NCBI GenBank assembly: GCA_963820995.1
Contig: CAWGCL010000008.1
Location: 124,001 to 188,000, forward strand
Direction: 5' to 3'
DNA from: JAGTVG01 sp963820995
GTDB lineage: Bacteria > Bacteroidota > Bacteroidia > Cytophagales > Cyclobacteriaceae
DNA length: 64,000 nt
The notes under the pieces: model-generated
Database searches by the model: none
Told to the model about the DNA's origin: nothing
What the model saw: only the letters and a program-made list of their open reading frames with translations
Translations under genes and position numbers: made by a program
In this document: piece by piece, positions 11,018-19,951 of the stretch
How the letters are laid out: each line of letters begins with the position of its first letter
Position numbering within the stretch: the first letter of the stretch is position 1

Positions 11018-11410
11018 TTATTCCATAGGTTGTGTAGCTACCGATACCTTTGCTTTCAAAGAGGTTGCTATACTAGCTACATTTATCAGATGTTCCGTTG
11101 GAACGGATTTATCGACATGTAATACGACTATTCCTTCCTGCCCTTTTAATGCGGCCTTCAAATCATCAGGTAATCGCCGGATATTAGTCCTTTGGTCATT
11201 TACGAAATATCTCAGGTCCTTTGTTATGGTAACACTGACTTTCTGCATTATAATGGTAGAACTCTTACTTGAAGGAAGGTTTACCGGCAAACCAGAAGGT
11301 GTGACAAAAGAGGCAGTCAGCATAAAGAAAATCAACAACAGAAAAATAATATCTGTCATTGATGACATACTGAATGCAGCCTGTACCTTATGTTTTGTAT
11401 TCAGGTTCAT
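11018..11410 (-). CDS. exbD: ExbD/TolR family proton-channel subunit
   Basis: This 130-residue protein has one N-terminal membrane segment preceded by the conserved SMTDIIFLLLIFFML. Its Asp (about residue 19) is the proton-carrying residue of ExbD/TolR. The rest is a small periplasmic domain ending with LKAKVSVATQ. It forms the inner-membrane proton-driven motor with the ExbB-like protein encoded 7 bases upstream. The TonB-like gene follows after 2 bases, giving the standard order exbB-exbD-tonB. Confidence 0.93.
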   Translation of the reverse strand: MNLNTKHKVQAAFSMSSMTDIIFLLLIFFMLTASFVTPSGLPVNLPSSKSSTIIMQKVSVTITKDLRYFVNDQRTNIRRLPDDLKAALKGQEGIVVLHVDKSVPTEHLINVASIATSLKAKVSVATQPME

Positions 11411-11417
11411 GATATCT

Positions 11418-12095
11418 TTATTGCGGTTCCTGCAGCAGATCCATAAAATTAATGGAAGTATATTCCATTTTGTATATCAGTTTCTGCACCCTTGTGACCA
11501 GGTAATTGTAGCCCAGGTAGGCGATGATACCTACAAACAGTCCAGCTGCGGTGGTCAACATAGCTTCATAAATACCAGATGAAAGCAACTTAGGACTTAC
11601 AGTACCTTCTTCCTGGGCAATAGCCATAAAAGCCCTGATCATACCTGTCACGGTTCCAAGAAATCCAATCATAGGTGCAGCGCCTGAGATGGTAGCCAGA
11701 AGCGAAAGGTTTTTTTCGAGTTTGTAAATCTCTATTTTGCCAACATTCTCAATAGAGGCCTCAATGTTTTTCAATTCGCCTCCCAATCTCGAAACCCCTT
11801 TTTCAATCATTCGTGCAATGGGTGAATTACTTTGAGCGCAGATAATTTTTGCAGCATTGATATCGCCTTTCAATACAAGTCCTTTTACCTTTTCGAAAAA
11901 ACCATCCCCTATTTGAGATGCTTTTTTGATAGTCAGCATGCGTTCTACGAAGATATACACAGCCAGAATCGACAAAAGAAAAATGGGGACCATCATAAAT
12001 CCCCCTTTAACAAGCAGTTCAAGAATCCTCACTTGTTCCTGGCCACCCGTAGAAAGTGTATCTAACTGAGTGGTCGTAATTTGCAATAAATCCAT
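11418..12095 (-). CDS. exbB: ExbB/TolQ/MotA family proton-channel protein
   Basis: This 225-residue protein has three membrane segments: about residues 33-52, about 130-155 with the family motif ATISGAAPMIGFLGTVTGMI, and about 180-205 with LTTAAGLFVGIIAYLGYNY. A cytoplasmic loop separates the first and second. It forms the pentameric stator-like channel around ExbD. The start codon lies 2 bases after the stop of the SPOR gene, so the two are co-transcribed. Sequence alone does not separate ExbB from TolQ; the following TonB-like gene favours ExbB. Confidence 0.93.
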   Translation of the reverse strand: MDLLQITTTQLDTLSTGGQEQVRILELLVKGGFMMVPIFLLSILAVYIFVERMLTIKKASQIGDGFFEKVKGLVLKGDINAAKIICAQSNSPIARMIEKGVSRLGGELKNIEASIENVGKIEIYKLEKNLSLLATISGAAPMIGFLGTVTGMIRAFMAIAQEEGTVSPKLLSSGIYEAMLTTAAGLFVGIIAYLGYNYLVTRVQKLIYKMEYTSINFMDLLQEPQ

Positions 12096-12096
12096 A

Positions 12097-12859
12097 TTAA
12101 TATTTCAAAACCCAGATTGACTCTCCAAATATTCCTTTCAGCTCTCCTATACTAGCCTCTGCAGCCTGAAACGTACCATATTCATTACTCAGGACAACCC
12201 TGTGAAATCCTTTCCTGGCTTCAGCGGGCGGGATTATTTTCGTATCGACCCCTTCCAAGGCCATATTTTGCGCAAAATCTTCTGCAAAATCTTTATCGAA
12301 GAAGCTGTTCAGTACAATATAATAACGTCCGGTCCTTGCATTAATTGCTTCATAGGATCCTTCTGTAGTAGTTCCAATGCTTTCATCTACTGTTGCAGGA
12401 ATTTCTTCTACTGCATCAGGAATTTCAGGATCGGGATCTACAGGAGGTTTCTCTTCGATTACAGGTGGTTTCCACTTCTTCAACAGCAGGACGCTGAACG
12501 ACCTGTTTTTCAACAGGCTCTCTGAAGAAAAACCAATAAACGGCGATGGCAATAACAATAACTCCAATTAAAACGAAGGAAATTATTAAACCAACTGGAT
12601 TTCTTCGTTGATCGCCATCATGCGTTGAATGATATTTATAAACATGTGAATCGTCCAGTTCATCATCTGAAATATCATCATTAAACATGTCAGATTCTGA
12701 ATCTGCTGTTGACAAAGGCTCACTATCTTCCTCTCCTATATCCAGATCGCTATCTGATGAGGCTTCAGGCAGTCCAAAATCATCCGATTCTTCCTGGCTA
12801 CCTTCAGATGATCCTGATTTCAATTCATCATCTTGGTTGTTAGGTTTTTTATCTTCCAT
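12097..12859 (-). pseudogene. Acidic single-pass membrane protein with C-terminal SPOR domain, frameshifted
   Basis: The N-terminal 80 residues are cytoplasmic and very acidic (Asp/Glu/Ser-rich). A membrane segment follows (VGLIISFVLIGVIVIAIAVY, about residues 88-107), then a Pro/Glu-rich linker and a SPOR domain beginning at GRYYIVLNSFFDKDFAEDFA. SPOR domains bind glycan strands stripped of peptides, typically at division sites. The frame changes at about 12470 in a run of three T (AAA on the coding strand). Removing one base gives the smooth linker VEPPVIEEKPPVDPDPE. The topology resembles FtsN/DedD-type proteins. Its position upstream of exbB suggests that the energised system is linked to the cell wall, which is inference. 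Confidence 0.82.
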
Positions 12860-13004
12860 GTTAAGTATTGATTAGGTGATAATATTTTTCCAATTTAATA
12901 AAATGTTAACTTATCATAAAAGTATAACAAATATTTTTAAAGTACTCTAAGAAAGTTGTCAAATCTCAAAAATATACAAAACCGAAATAATCGGCATAAT
13001 TCAA

Positions 13005-14686
13005 TTAAAAATTAATAGAAACCCCTCCTATTATCTGTATTCCTCTTGATGGGTACCTATAGTATCTTTCATAATTTCTTCCGATAATATTATCAAATCT
13101 TAGAAAAGCACCAAGTCTGTCGGAAAACAAATATTGAACACTTAAGTTCAGATCAATAATACCCGGGAGTGTTATAACCTCTTCGAAGGGTGGGATCATA
13201 TGCTTTGGCCTTCATCCCACTAATAAAGTAAATATTGCTTCCAAATACGATCTTATCGTACAAGTTATATCTGAAGGTACCAGTCAATTTAAATGTTGGA
13301 CGGTGCCATGCTTCTTCCAATGTCCTGGTACCATAGTTAAATAATCAGCACGGATGCCCATATTGTAATTTTTGATTCTGGAATATACCAGCTCGCCATA
13401 AATATTCATTACATTAGTATTTTCAGGTTCATATACCAGTTGGAAGGTGGAAAGATTTAAAGAATCATTCAGAAAAAAGTACAAATCTTTATATTCTGAT
13501 AATTTGAAGCCGGCCAGGAAGTTAAAATAGTTATTTACGTTTCCACGTACCCCCCAGTCAATACCGAATTTCTTATTACTGTGAAGGAGTGCAACACTTT
13601 GTCCAAGAAATGGATTCTCCGCTACAACTGATTGAAAATCAACTTGTTCCATATCGCCGTCAATTTTCAGGAAGAAACTGTAGTAATCATTAAGATTATA
13701 GCATACGTCAATGAATGGAAATAATAATACACTGCTTCTATGATGAGATCGTGTCATTTTGAAAGACAAAATTCATCCTGCCCTGGATATCGAATTCTCC
13801 GATATTTGTAGAAAATATATGGTTTAACCTTTATCAGGTTCCTGCTTAGGGATTCCGGGTTTTTGTAGGAGGAGAACATCGTATTTACATCCAGGTGAAA
13901 TTTCAGCCCTTCTTTCAAGAAATAATTGCTTAATAAGTTGATTTCAGTTTTGGATTCACTGCTGCTGAAGGATTTGTCCTTAATGTAATTATAATTTGCG
14001 TCGATGATGTAATCGAAATCATCCTTTTTATTTGTATTCCCAAACCATAAACCAATATTGAATTCATTGTATATCTGCTTTATGGAATCAGCGTCAACCT
14101 CCAAACCCTCGGGATATCCATAATAATGTACCATCTGCCGGTCATATTTCAATTTTGCTCCTACAGTCAATTTTTCACCATAATACCTGGTATCTGCGGA
14201 AATCCCTGTTTCAGCTGATCCTGAGTTTTCTTTATCAACAGGCCCATTTCTTGAAGAGATATGGTTAAAATTCAATCCCAGTGCATATTTGTTTTCCCGT
14301 TTATTAAACAAACTGGCATCCAGGTAGGGGGTCAGGTAATTCCCGAAACCAGCCGTCACATTTCCTCCATAAAATTTATCCAATGGCATGGATTTCAGTT
14401 TAAGCGCCCTATTTGGAATATTTAAATTTGACAATTCAGGAATTATACTTAGATAGTTATAGTTCTGGGTCATTTGTGATGTTGGGGTAGAGGGTAATGG
14501 TGGAATTTTTTCAAATTCCCTGTTCCGCTGAGGCAATTCAATTTCCAGGCTTTTTTCTACTATAAAGCTTGCGTCCTCAATTTCACCTTCATCAATTTTT
14601 TCCCAGTTTTTATCCTGGGCATATACTGCTGTTTCCGTAATTCCTGATAAAAGAAAAATGAATAATATGTATTTTAAGTGCTTCAT
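13005..14686 (-). pseudogene. Outer-membrane beta-barrel protein (TonB-dependent-receptor-like, no visible plug), multiply frameshifted
   Basis: The protein starts with a signal peptide (MKHLKYILFIFLLSGITETA) and about 75 residues of Pro-rich linker. Alternating aromatic beta strands begin near residue 105 (FYGGNVTAGFGNYLTPYLDA) and continue to a C-terminal strand ending GVSINF, typical of barrels. A receptor plug domain of about 130 residues is not seen. The reconstructed length is about 560. Frame changes lie near 13740-13785 (two events), about 13320 and about 13205; joining the pieces gives a continuous barrel. The order in the run (TPR protein, this barrel, SPOR, ExbB, ExbD, TonB) makes it the natural outer-membrane client of the energy module. 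Its ligand is unknown. Confidence 0.78.
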
Positions 14687-14703
14687 TCGCTCTTTTTATA
14701 TAC

Positions 14704-17700
14704 TTATTCCTGAAGTGTATCGACTTCAATAATTTCACTTTCGGTTATACTTTCTATTTCCAGTAACTTTTCTTTTGCTGTAGCTATAATTGCTTCATTT
14801 GGTGAATTCTCTATAACAGAGTTTAATGTCGCTTTAGCCTGAAAGGCTTCTTCCATTGAGATATAATTATCGGCTATCATTAAAAACGACTTGCCAATCC
14901 ACTCTTCATAAATTCCATAATTTTCATTAAGGTCGAACAATGCTTCATTTGAACTTTGATACTGTCCCTGATCCCTGAAAATCTCGGCAATAAGATACTG
15001 GGCTTCAGCTCCATTAACATCTTTTGCTGTATTCACTGTCGACAGGAAATAATCAACAGCTTCTTCAATATCCCCTTTGGCCAGGTGTGCCTTGCCGGCA
15101 AAAAGCTGTGTTAAATTCTGGGTATTCACGGAAAATGTACCCATACTCAGAATTTTCTCTGCATAAAGAATGGTTGAATCATATTTCCCGGTATAAAAAT
15201 ACGCTTTCAAAAGTCCTTCCCACGCATCATACTCTTCACGTTTATTAGCTGCAATCTCTTCAAGCTGCGCATAATACTCTAACGACTCAGCATTGTTATC
15301 CAAGAGTTCATTGATCAATGCCAAACGTCTTACAGACCTGTTCCGCCATTTAGTATTTGGAATTTTTATAACTGATTCAAAGGCAGTAATGGCATTCTCA
15401 AATTCTTCTCCCCTGTAATAGCTTTCACCCAGGTAATAATATACTTCATCTTCGAAAGAATTTTGTCCGTAGTCCTGAAGGTATTGATTGAATGCTGAAA
15501 TAGCGCCACTGTAGTTTTGATTAAAATACAGGTTTTTTGCTGCGTCAAACTCAATATTTGAAAGGTCCTGTCCGTCGGGGTTTAAAATTTTGTATTTTTC
15601 AAGATATTCTGAGAACTCGCCGGAACGGTCCGAATTGGTGAGTGACTCCTGTAACCCCATAAGTGCATTGTTTGCCGCTTCATGCCGTGGATAATTATCA
15701 ATAATCGTTTTGTAATCTTTTATGCTATTCTCTGATTGTTGGAGATTGCTATATGAAATGGCCCTGTTAATCAATGCATATGGCACAAAAGAGCTTTCGG
15801 GCTGCTCATTGATTAAAAAGGAGAATTCCCGTATCGCCTGATTATAATCCCCGTTCTCAAATGACAGCTCTGCACGCTGATAGAGCGCATCATCATAATA
15901 TACAGAACTTTTACTCACGGTAACCTGACTTAAATACCTGTTGGCTTCTGACTGGTTACCGGTTATGCCATTGATCAATCCAATCTGGTAATTACAGTAA
16001 TCTTCTTCTGGACTACCTGCTTCGATGGCCCTTTTATAAACAGAAATTGCCGTACTATAGTCTTTAGTCGCATAATAACAATCAGCCAGACGCAATAAAG
16101 CATCTTTGTAAAAGAACTGGTTAGAATTAGATCGTAATCTGTCGGTATAAAATCTGAAATGCGGTAAAGCTTTGTTATAGCTTTTCATGTTAAAATGGGT
16201 ATATCCCAAACCATATCTGGCTTTTAAAGTCGTTTGCGAAGAATTTGAAGGATCCTTCTTCAAAACCATTTCATATGCATTCCTTGCTTCCTCCAATCTT
16301 TTACCGATAGCATATGCCTCTCCTATCCAGAAATATGACTGAAGTGTGGTTTCTTTATCATATGGGTATTCCAGAGATAAATTGAAAGTCTGAACCGCAT
16401 CATAATACCTGCCAGCATTAAATAATGAGGTTGCTTTGCGATAAGTGACCAGTTGGTATAATTCCCTGACCTTATCCGTTTTAACCGGAAGGGATTCGAT
16501 GTACTCCAATGCCGCATTAACATCATCTGTCAACATGTATGATTCACTGATCAGTGCATCGACTTCTGCTCTGTTTATAGAAGCATGTTCTGACTGGTTG
16601 TACTTTGTAAGTGCGGGAATAGCTGCCGAATACCTGCCTTCTTCAAAATTCAACTTACCAAGATAAAACAAAGATTCATATTGAATAGATGTATCAAATT
16701 CCTGTTTCGATGCATTTTCAAAAGCTGTGATAGCAAATGGTTTGTTATCAAGACGTAAATAGGACAGGCCAAGATAATAAGATGCAAATTGCCCGTTAGC
16801 TCCCTGGTCAAGGGCGGCTTTTTTTAAATTTTCTACTGCCTGGTCGAAAAAACCACTTTCATATGCCGTAAAGCCTGCTTTATAGAATACCTGTGTGGTT
16901 GATTTACCTCCCTTTCGCTCAAGACTGCTCTCAAAGTACTTATACGCATTCCGATAATCCTTCTTAAAATAATAGGCATCGGCCAACATAATTTCCATAT
17001 CAGCTATGTTCTTAACCTCTCTCCCTTCAAGAAATACTGATTGAGCATAGGAAATTACTTTGTCATAATCTTTGCGTCCATAATAGATCTGGGTGATCAT
17101 AGGTGGTACTACATTTTTATAGGTATCCTTATCTTCAGCAATTCTCAGATAAGTAAGTGCATCTTCAAAATTTTCATTATTGATCTCAATAAAGCCCGCA
17201 TAATAAGCAGAGGCACCCTGAAATTCATTTTCTGCCTGAAGGCTATATTTGAAATTCTCCAGAGCGTCATCAAATTTTTTCAGATTGAAGTAGCTGTATC
17301 CCAGTTTAAATTTGAGCTCAAAGCGCTGTGCAGGTGAAAGATTGTAAGCTTTCACTTTTTCAAATGCTGATATGGTTTCCTTAAACTTATTATTTCTGTA
17401 ATAGTAATTGCCCAGTTCAAAATAGGCCATCATTGATTTCGAATTCGAGGGATACTCATCCACAAAATTTTCGAAAAGGTATTCAGCATCATCGTTGAAT
17501 AACATCATGGCACAATAGGCCTGATAATACTTAGCTTCTGCAAGCATTTCAGAACTTGGATCAGTTTTGATGTACTGTTCAAAACTGCTTCTCGCAGCAG
17601 CATAATTATTACTTTCAAGAAGTTTAATACCCTTGTTAAACATGTTCAGTGAGCTGCTCCGGTCGATCGTATTCTGCCCGGCAAGAGGGAGATATAGCAT

Positions 17701-17736
17701 GACCAGCAAGAAAAGGAAGGAAAACCTCTTTAACAT
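14704..17736 (-). CDS. Very long TPR protein, periplasmic
   Basis: This protein has about 1010 residues. I start it at ATG 17736, where a clear signal peptide begins (MLKRFSFLFLLVMLYLPLAG); the longer start at 17778 would put 14 residues before it. The whole mature part is tetratricopeptide repeats of the A/S-x-x-Y-Y-x-G/A-x-x-Y type, more than twenty units, with no enzyme domain. It ends in an acidic tail. It would be a periplasmic or outer-membrane-associated scaffold. The barrel gene begins 18 bases after its stop, so the two are almost certainly co-transcribed. It is intact although the neighbouring barrel is broken. It differs from short TPR assembly factors such as YbgF/CpoB in length but may play a comparable bridging role with the Ton/Tol-like module. 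Confidence 0.88.
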   Translation of the reverse strand: MLKRFSFLFLLVMLYLPLAGQNTIDRSSSLNMFNKGIKLLESNNYAAARSSFEQYIKTDPSSEMLAEAKYYQAYCAMMLFNDDAEYLFENFVDEYPSNSKSMMAYFELGNYYYRNNKFKETISAFEKVKAYNLSPAQRFELKFKLGYSYFNLKKFDDALENFKYSLQAENEFQGASAYYAGFIEINNENFEDALTYLRIAEDKDTYKNVVPPMITQIYYGRKDYDKVISYAQSVFLEGREVKNIADMEIMLADAYYFKKDYRNAYKYFESSLERKGGKSTTQVFYKAGFTAYESGFFDQAVENLKKAALDQGANGQFASYYLGLSYLRLDNKPFAITAFENASKQEFDTSIQYESLFYLGKLNFEEGRYSAAIPALTKYNQSEHASINRAEVDALISESYMLTDDVNAALEYIESLPVKTDKVRELYQLVTYRKATSLFNAGRYYDAVQTFNLSLEYPYDKETTLQSYFWIGEAYAIGKRLEEARNAYEMVLKKDPSNSSQTTLKARYGLGYTHFNMKSYNKALPHFRFYTDRLRSNSNQFFYKDALLRLADCYYATKDYSTAISVYKRAIEAGSPEEDYCNYQIGLINGITGNQSEANRYLSQVTVSKSSVYYDDALYQRAELSFENGDYNQAIREFSFLINEQPESSFVPYALINRAISYSNLQQSENSIKDYKTIIDNYPRHEAANNALMGLQESLTNSDRSGEFSEYLEKYKILNPDGQDLSNIEFDAAKNLYFNQNYSGAISAFNQYLQDYGQNSFEDEVYYYLGESYYRGEEFENAITAFESVIKIPNTKWRNRSVRRLALINELLDNNAESLEYYAQLEEIAANKREEYDAWEGLLKAYFYTGKYDSTILYAEKILSMGTFSVNTQNLTQLFAGKAHLAKGDIEEAVDYFLSTVNTAKDVNGAEAQYLIAEIFRDQGQYQSSNEALFDLNENYGIYEEWIGKSFLMIADNYISMEEAFQAKATLNSVIENSPNEAIIATAKEKLLEIESITESEIIEVDTLQE

Positions 17737-17839
17737 GTAAATAAATAACCGTCTATATACACCTTTAACGAAAATCAATAGTTTTTATTTGAAATCCTGT
17801 AAGAATCCTTATAGCTAAAATCGAACCAAAAAATACTTC

Positions 17840-18862
17840 TCAATGTAAAAGTTTATAAACCAGCTCTTTCAAGATCTCACCTTCTTTTATACTTCCAACT
17901 CCGACACCCTTGCTTCTGAGATCTGCCTCACGAATATAATGAATATTTTGGATTACTTTACCTAATGGATAATTATGGGAAGCATGTATATATTCATTAA
18001 TAAAATATGGATTAACACCCGTAAGTTGGGCAAGTTTATTTCTATTTTTATCAGTTGATTGATGAATGATCAGAAGTTTGGAGAAAAAGTTAAAAACGAG
18101 CGCTATAACAGGTATTATTGGATTGGTCCTTGTATTGGATCCAAAATAATTGACGATCTGATTTGCTTTTATTATATCTTTCACCGCTATAGCGCGCTGA
18201 AGTTCAAAAGCGTTATAATCTTTGCTGATCCCTACATATTTCTGAACAATGCCAGGTGTGATGATGGTTTTTTCAGAATAGTTGATCAGGATTTTTTTTA
18301 TTTCATTGGATAGCCGCTCCAGGTCGTTCCCAATATAGTCAACCAGTATTTGGGCGGCACTCAACTCAACCTCGTGGCCCTTTCCGGAAACATATTGACT
18401 AACCCAGTCCGGGATCTGGCTGTCATAGAGTTTTTTAGATTCTACAACAACTGCATGTTTTTCAAGTGTTTTGAAAAAAGTTTTCCTTTTGTCTATACTT
18501 TTATTCTTATATGCAAAAACCAGAATTGTGGATGGTAATGGATTCTGAACATAATTCATTAATATCTCCTGACCTGCCTGAAGGTTAAAGTTCTGGATTT
18601 CCTGAGCTTCTTTAACAATAACAACTTGTCTTTCAGACATCATCGGAAACCGTTTGGCATTGTTTATTATATCCTGTACTTCAACATCCTTCCCGTATAT
18701 TATGATCTGGTTAAATCCTTTCTGTGATTCCTGTAGAGCATTTTCCTCTATATATTCCGTAATCTCGTCAATATAGAATACTTCGTTCCCTGAAAGAAAA
18801 TATATAGGCGCATATTCATTTTCTTTCAGGCGTTTTAAGATATCTTCCGGCTTATGGACCAT
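17840..18862 (-). CDS. holA: DNA polymerase III subunit delta
   Basis: This 340-residue protein matches HolA in length and order. The N-terminal P-loop-like domain holds PIYFLSGNEVFYIDEITEYI and MMSERQVVIVKEAQEIQN. A middle lid has LSAAQILVDYIGNDLERLSN, and the C-terminal helical domain holds KDYNAFELQRAIAVKD and LRSKGVGVGSIKEGEILKEL. It is the clamp-loader subunit that opens the sliding clamp. The TPR gene begins about 100 bases downstream on the same strand and may share the transcript. No lesion is seen. Confidence 0.95.
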   Translation of the reverse strand: MVHKPEDILKRLKENEYAPIYFLSGNEVFYIDEITEYIEENALQESQKGFNQIIIYGKDVEVQDIINNAKRFPMMSERQVVIVKEAQEIQNFNLQAGQEILMNYVQNPLPSTILVFAYKNKSIDKRKTFFKTLEKHAVVVESKKLYDSQIPDWVSQYVSGKGHEVELSAAQILVDYIGNDLERLSNEIKKILINYSEKTIITPGIVQKYVGISKDYNAFELQRAIAVKDIIKANQIVNYFGSNTRTNPIIPVIALVFNFFSKLLIIHQSTDKNRNKLAQLTGVNPYFINEYIHASHNYPLGKVIQNIHYIREADLRSKGVGVGSIKEGEILKELVYKLLH

Positions 18863-18977
18863 ATTATATGTTAATGGAAATTCAGATGAAGAATTTACAC
18901 AGGTTCAGCAATAATAAAATGCTCAAAATAATTTTCCCAATGATCATGCAATTAAATCAGAAAAGCATTTATCTTTT

Positions 18978-19943
18978 CTAAGAAGCCTCTTTGCCATTTG
19001 CAATAATCCTGGATTGCATTTGTGAAAGATCTATCTGTTTTAAGGGATCAATTTCCTCCACTACGAAAAAACCATCATTCCCTGACCGCTGGTACAGAGG
19101 CATAAAAATCAGCCCGTCCATGGGGATCATAATTGGCCCATTCCTATCCTCTGCAATGACCTCTCCAGCCTTTACTTTCTGAAAGTTCAAATATCCGGGT
19201 TTCATACGGAAGTTATCTTCCTCCGTAATCCAATAGTGATGGCGAACCCGCAATTTATGGGGTAATTCAGCGGCAAATGTCTGTAAAAGTGTGCCAATCT
19301 GCATTATACCATTTAACTGCTTGGGGGAAACAGCACCGGAGGCAAGTAATATTTCCCAGATTCCGGCAGTATGAAGCTCTACTGCTACTTCACTTCCAAT
19401 CAATCCCCCTTCAAATGCAAATGCCAGGTAATCTTTCCTGGTCAAATATTTTAGTAAAGTACCTTTGATATGCTTTTCAAGATCGAGGATCAAGGGTAGT
19501 TTAAGGGCATTGATCACAGGATCATCGGATGTGACTTCAGGTACGACAATAAAATTCCCATTATCAGAGGAAGTTGTATGAAGGTCAACGCAAACTCTTT
19601 TTGTGGCTTTATAGGAAGATAGGTCCTTAAAAATATCATTCAGCTCCAGAACCTCTTCATCCTCGGAAAAAACAAAACGTGAATTAGAAAGATGTTGAAT
19701 ATGTTCATCGGTCCAGCATCGGTTAAGATCATAATCAATGTATCGTTCTTTTTTTTCTATCGCCTTTTTGTTGCCTTTCAGCCCAATAATTTTACCGCGT
19801 ATTTCAAGTTTATCATCTCTGATCTTTTTAAAGACGCGTTCGATGGCTTTAATACCCGTTAGTTCGTTGCCATGCAATCCTCCTATCAGGATAATCAATG
19901 GTCCTTTCTCATTACCTCCTAACTCTCCAATTATCCTGCTCAT
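18978..19943 (-). CDS. Succinylglutamate desuccinylase/aspartoacylase (M14-like) family deacylase
   Basis: This 321-residue zinc hydrolase has the metal ligands in GGLHGNELTG (HxxE) and CVDLHTTSS. The later catalytic segment EGGLIGSEVAVELHTAGIWE carries the general-base Glu and a second His-containing motif. Known members remove acyl groups from N-acyl amino acids or cleave Asp/Glu-terminal amides. The gene begins 8 bases after the stop of a GCS2-type amidoligase, so the pair is one operon. In families of this kind the deacylase may hydrolyse or remodel the amide made by the ligase. The substrate cannot be stated. Confidence 0.88.
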   Translation of the reverse strand: MSRIIGELGGNEKGPLIILIGGLHGNELTGIKAIERVFKKIRDDKLEIRGKIIGLKGNKKAIEKKERYIDYDLNRCWTDEHIQHLSNSRFVFSEDEEVLELNDIFKDLSSYKATKRVCVDLHTTSSDNGNFIVVPEVTSDDPVINALKLPLILDLEKHIKGTLLKYLTRKDYLAFAFEGGLIGSEVAVELHTAGIWEILLASGAVSPKQLNGIMQIGTLLQTFAAELPHKLRVRHHYWITEEDNFRMKPGYLNFQKVKAGEVIAEDRNGPIMIPMDGLIFMPLYQRSGNDGFFVVEEIDPLKQIDLSQMQSRIIANGKEAS

Positions 19944-19951
19944 ATACCTTA

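Noticed and set aside
10444..11028. Long plus-strand open frames opposite the TonB-like gene
   Set aside because: They are Ser-rich antisense shadows of the acidic Glu/Pro linker; the minus strand has an anchor, a TonB-type domain and operon context.
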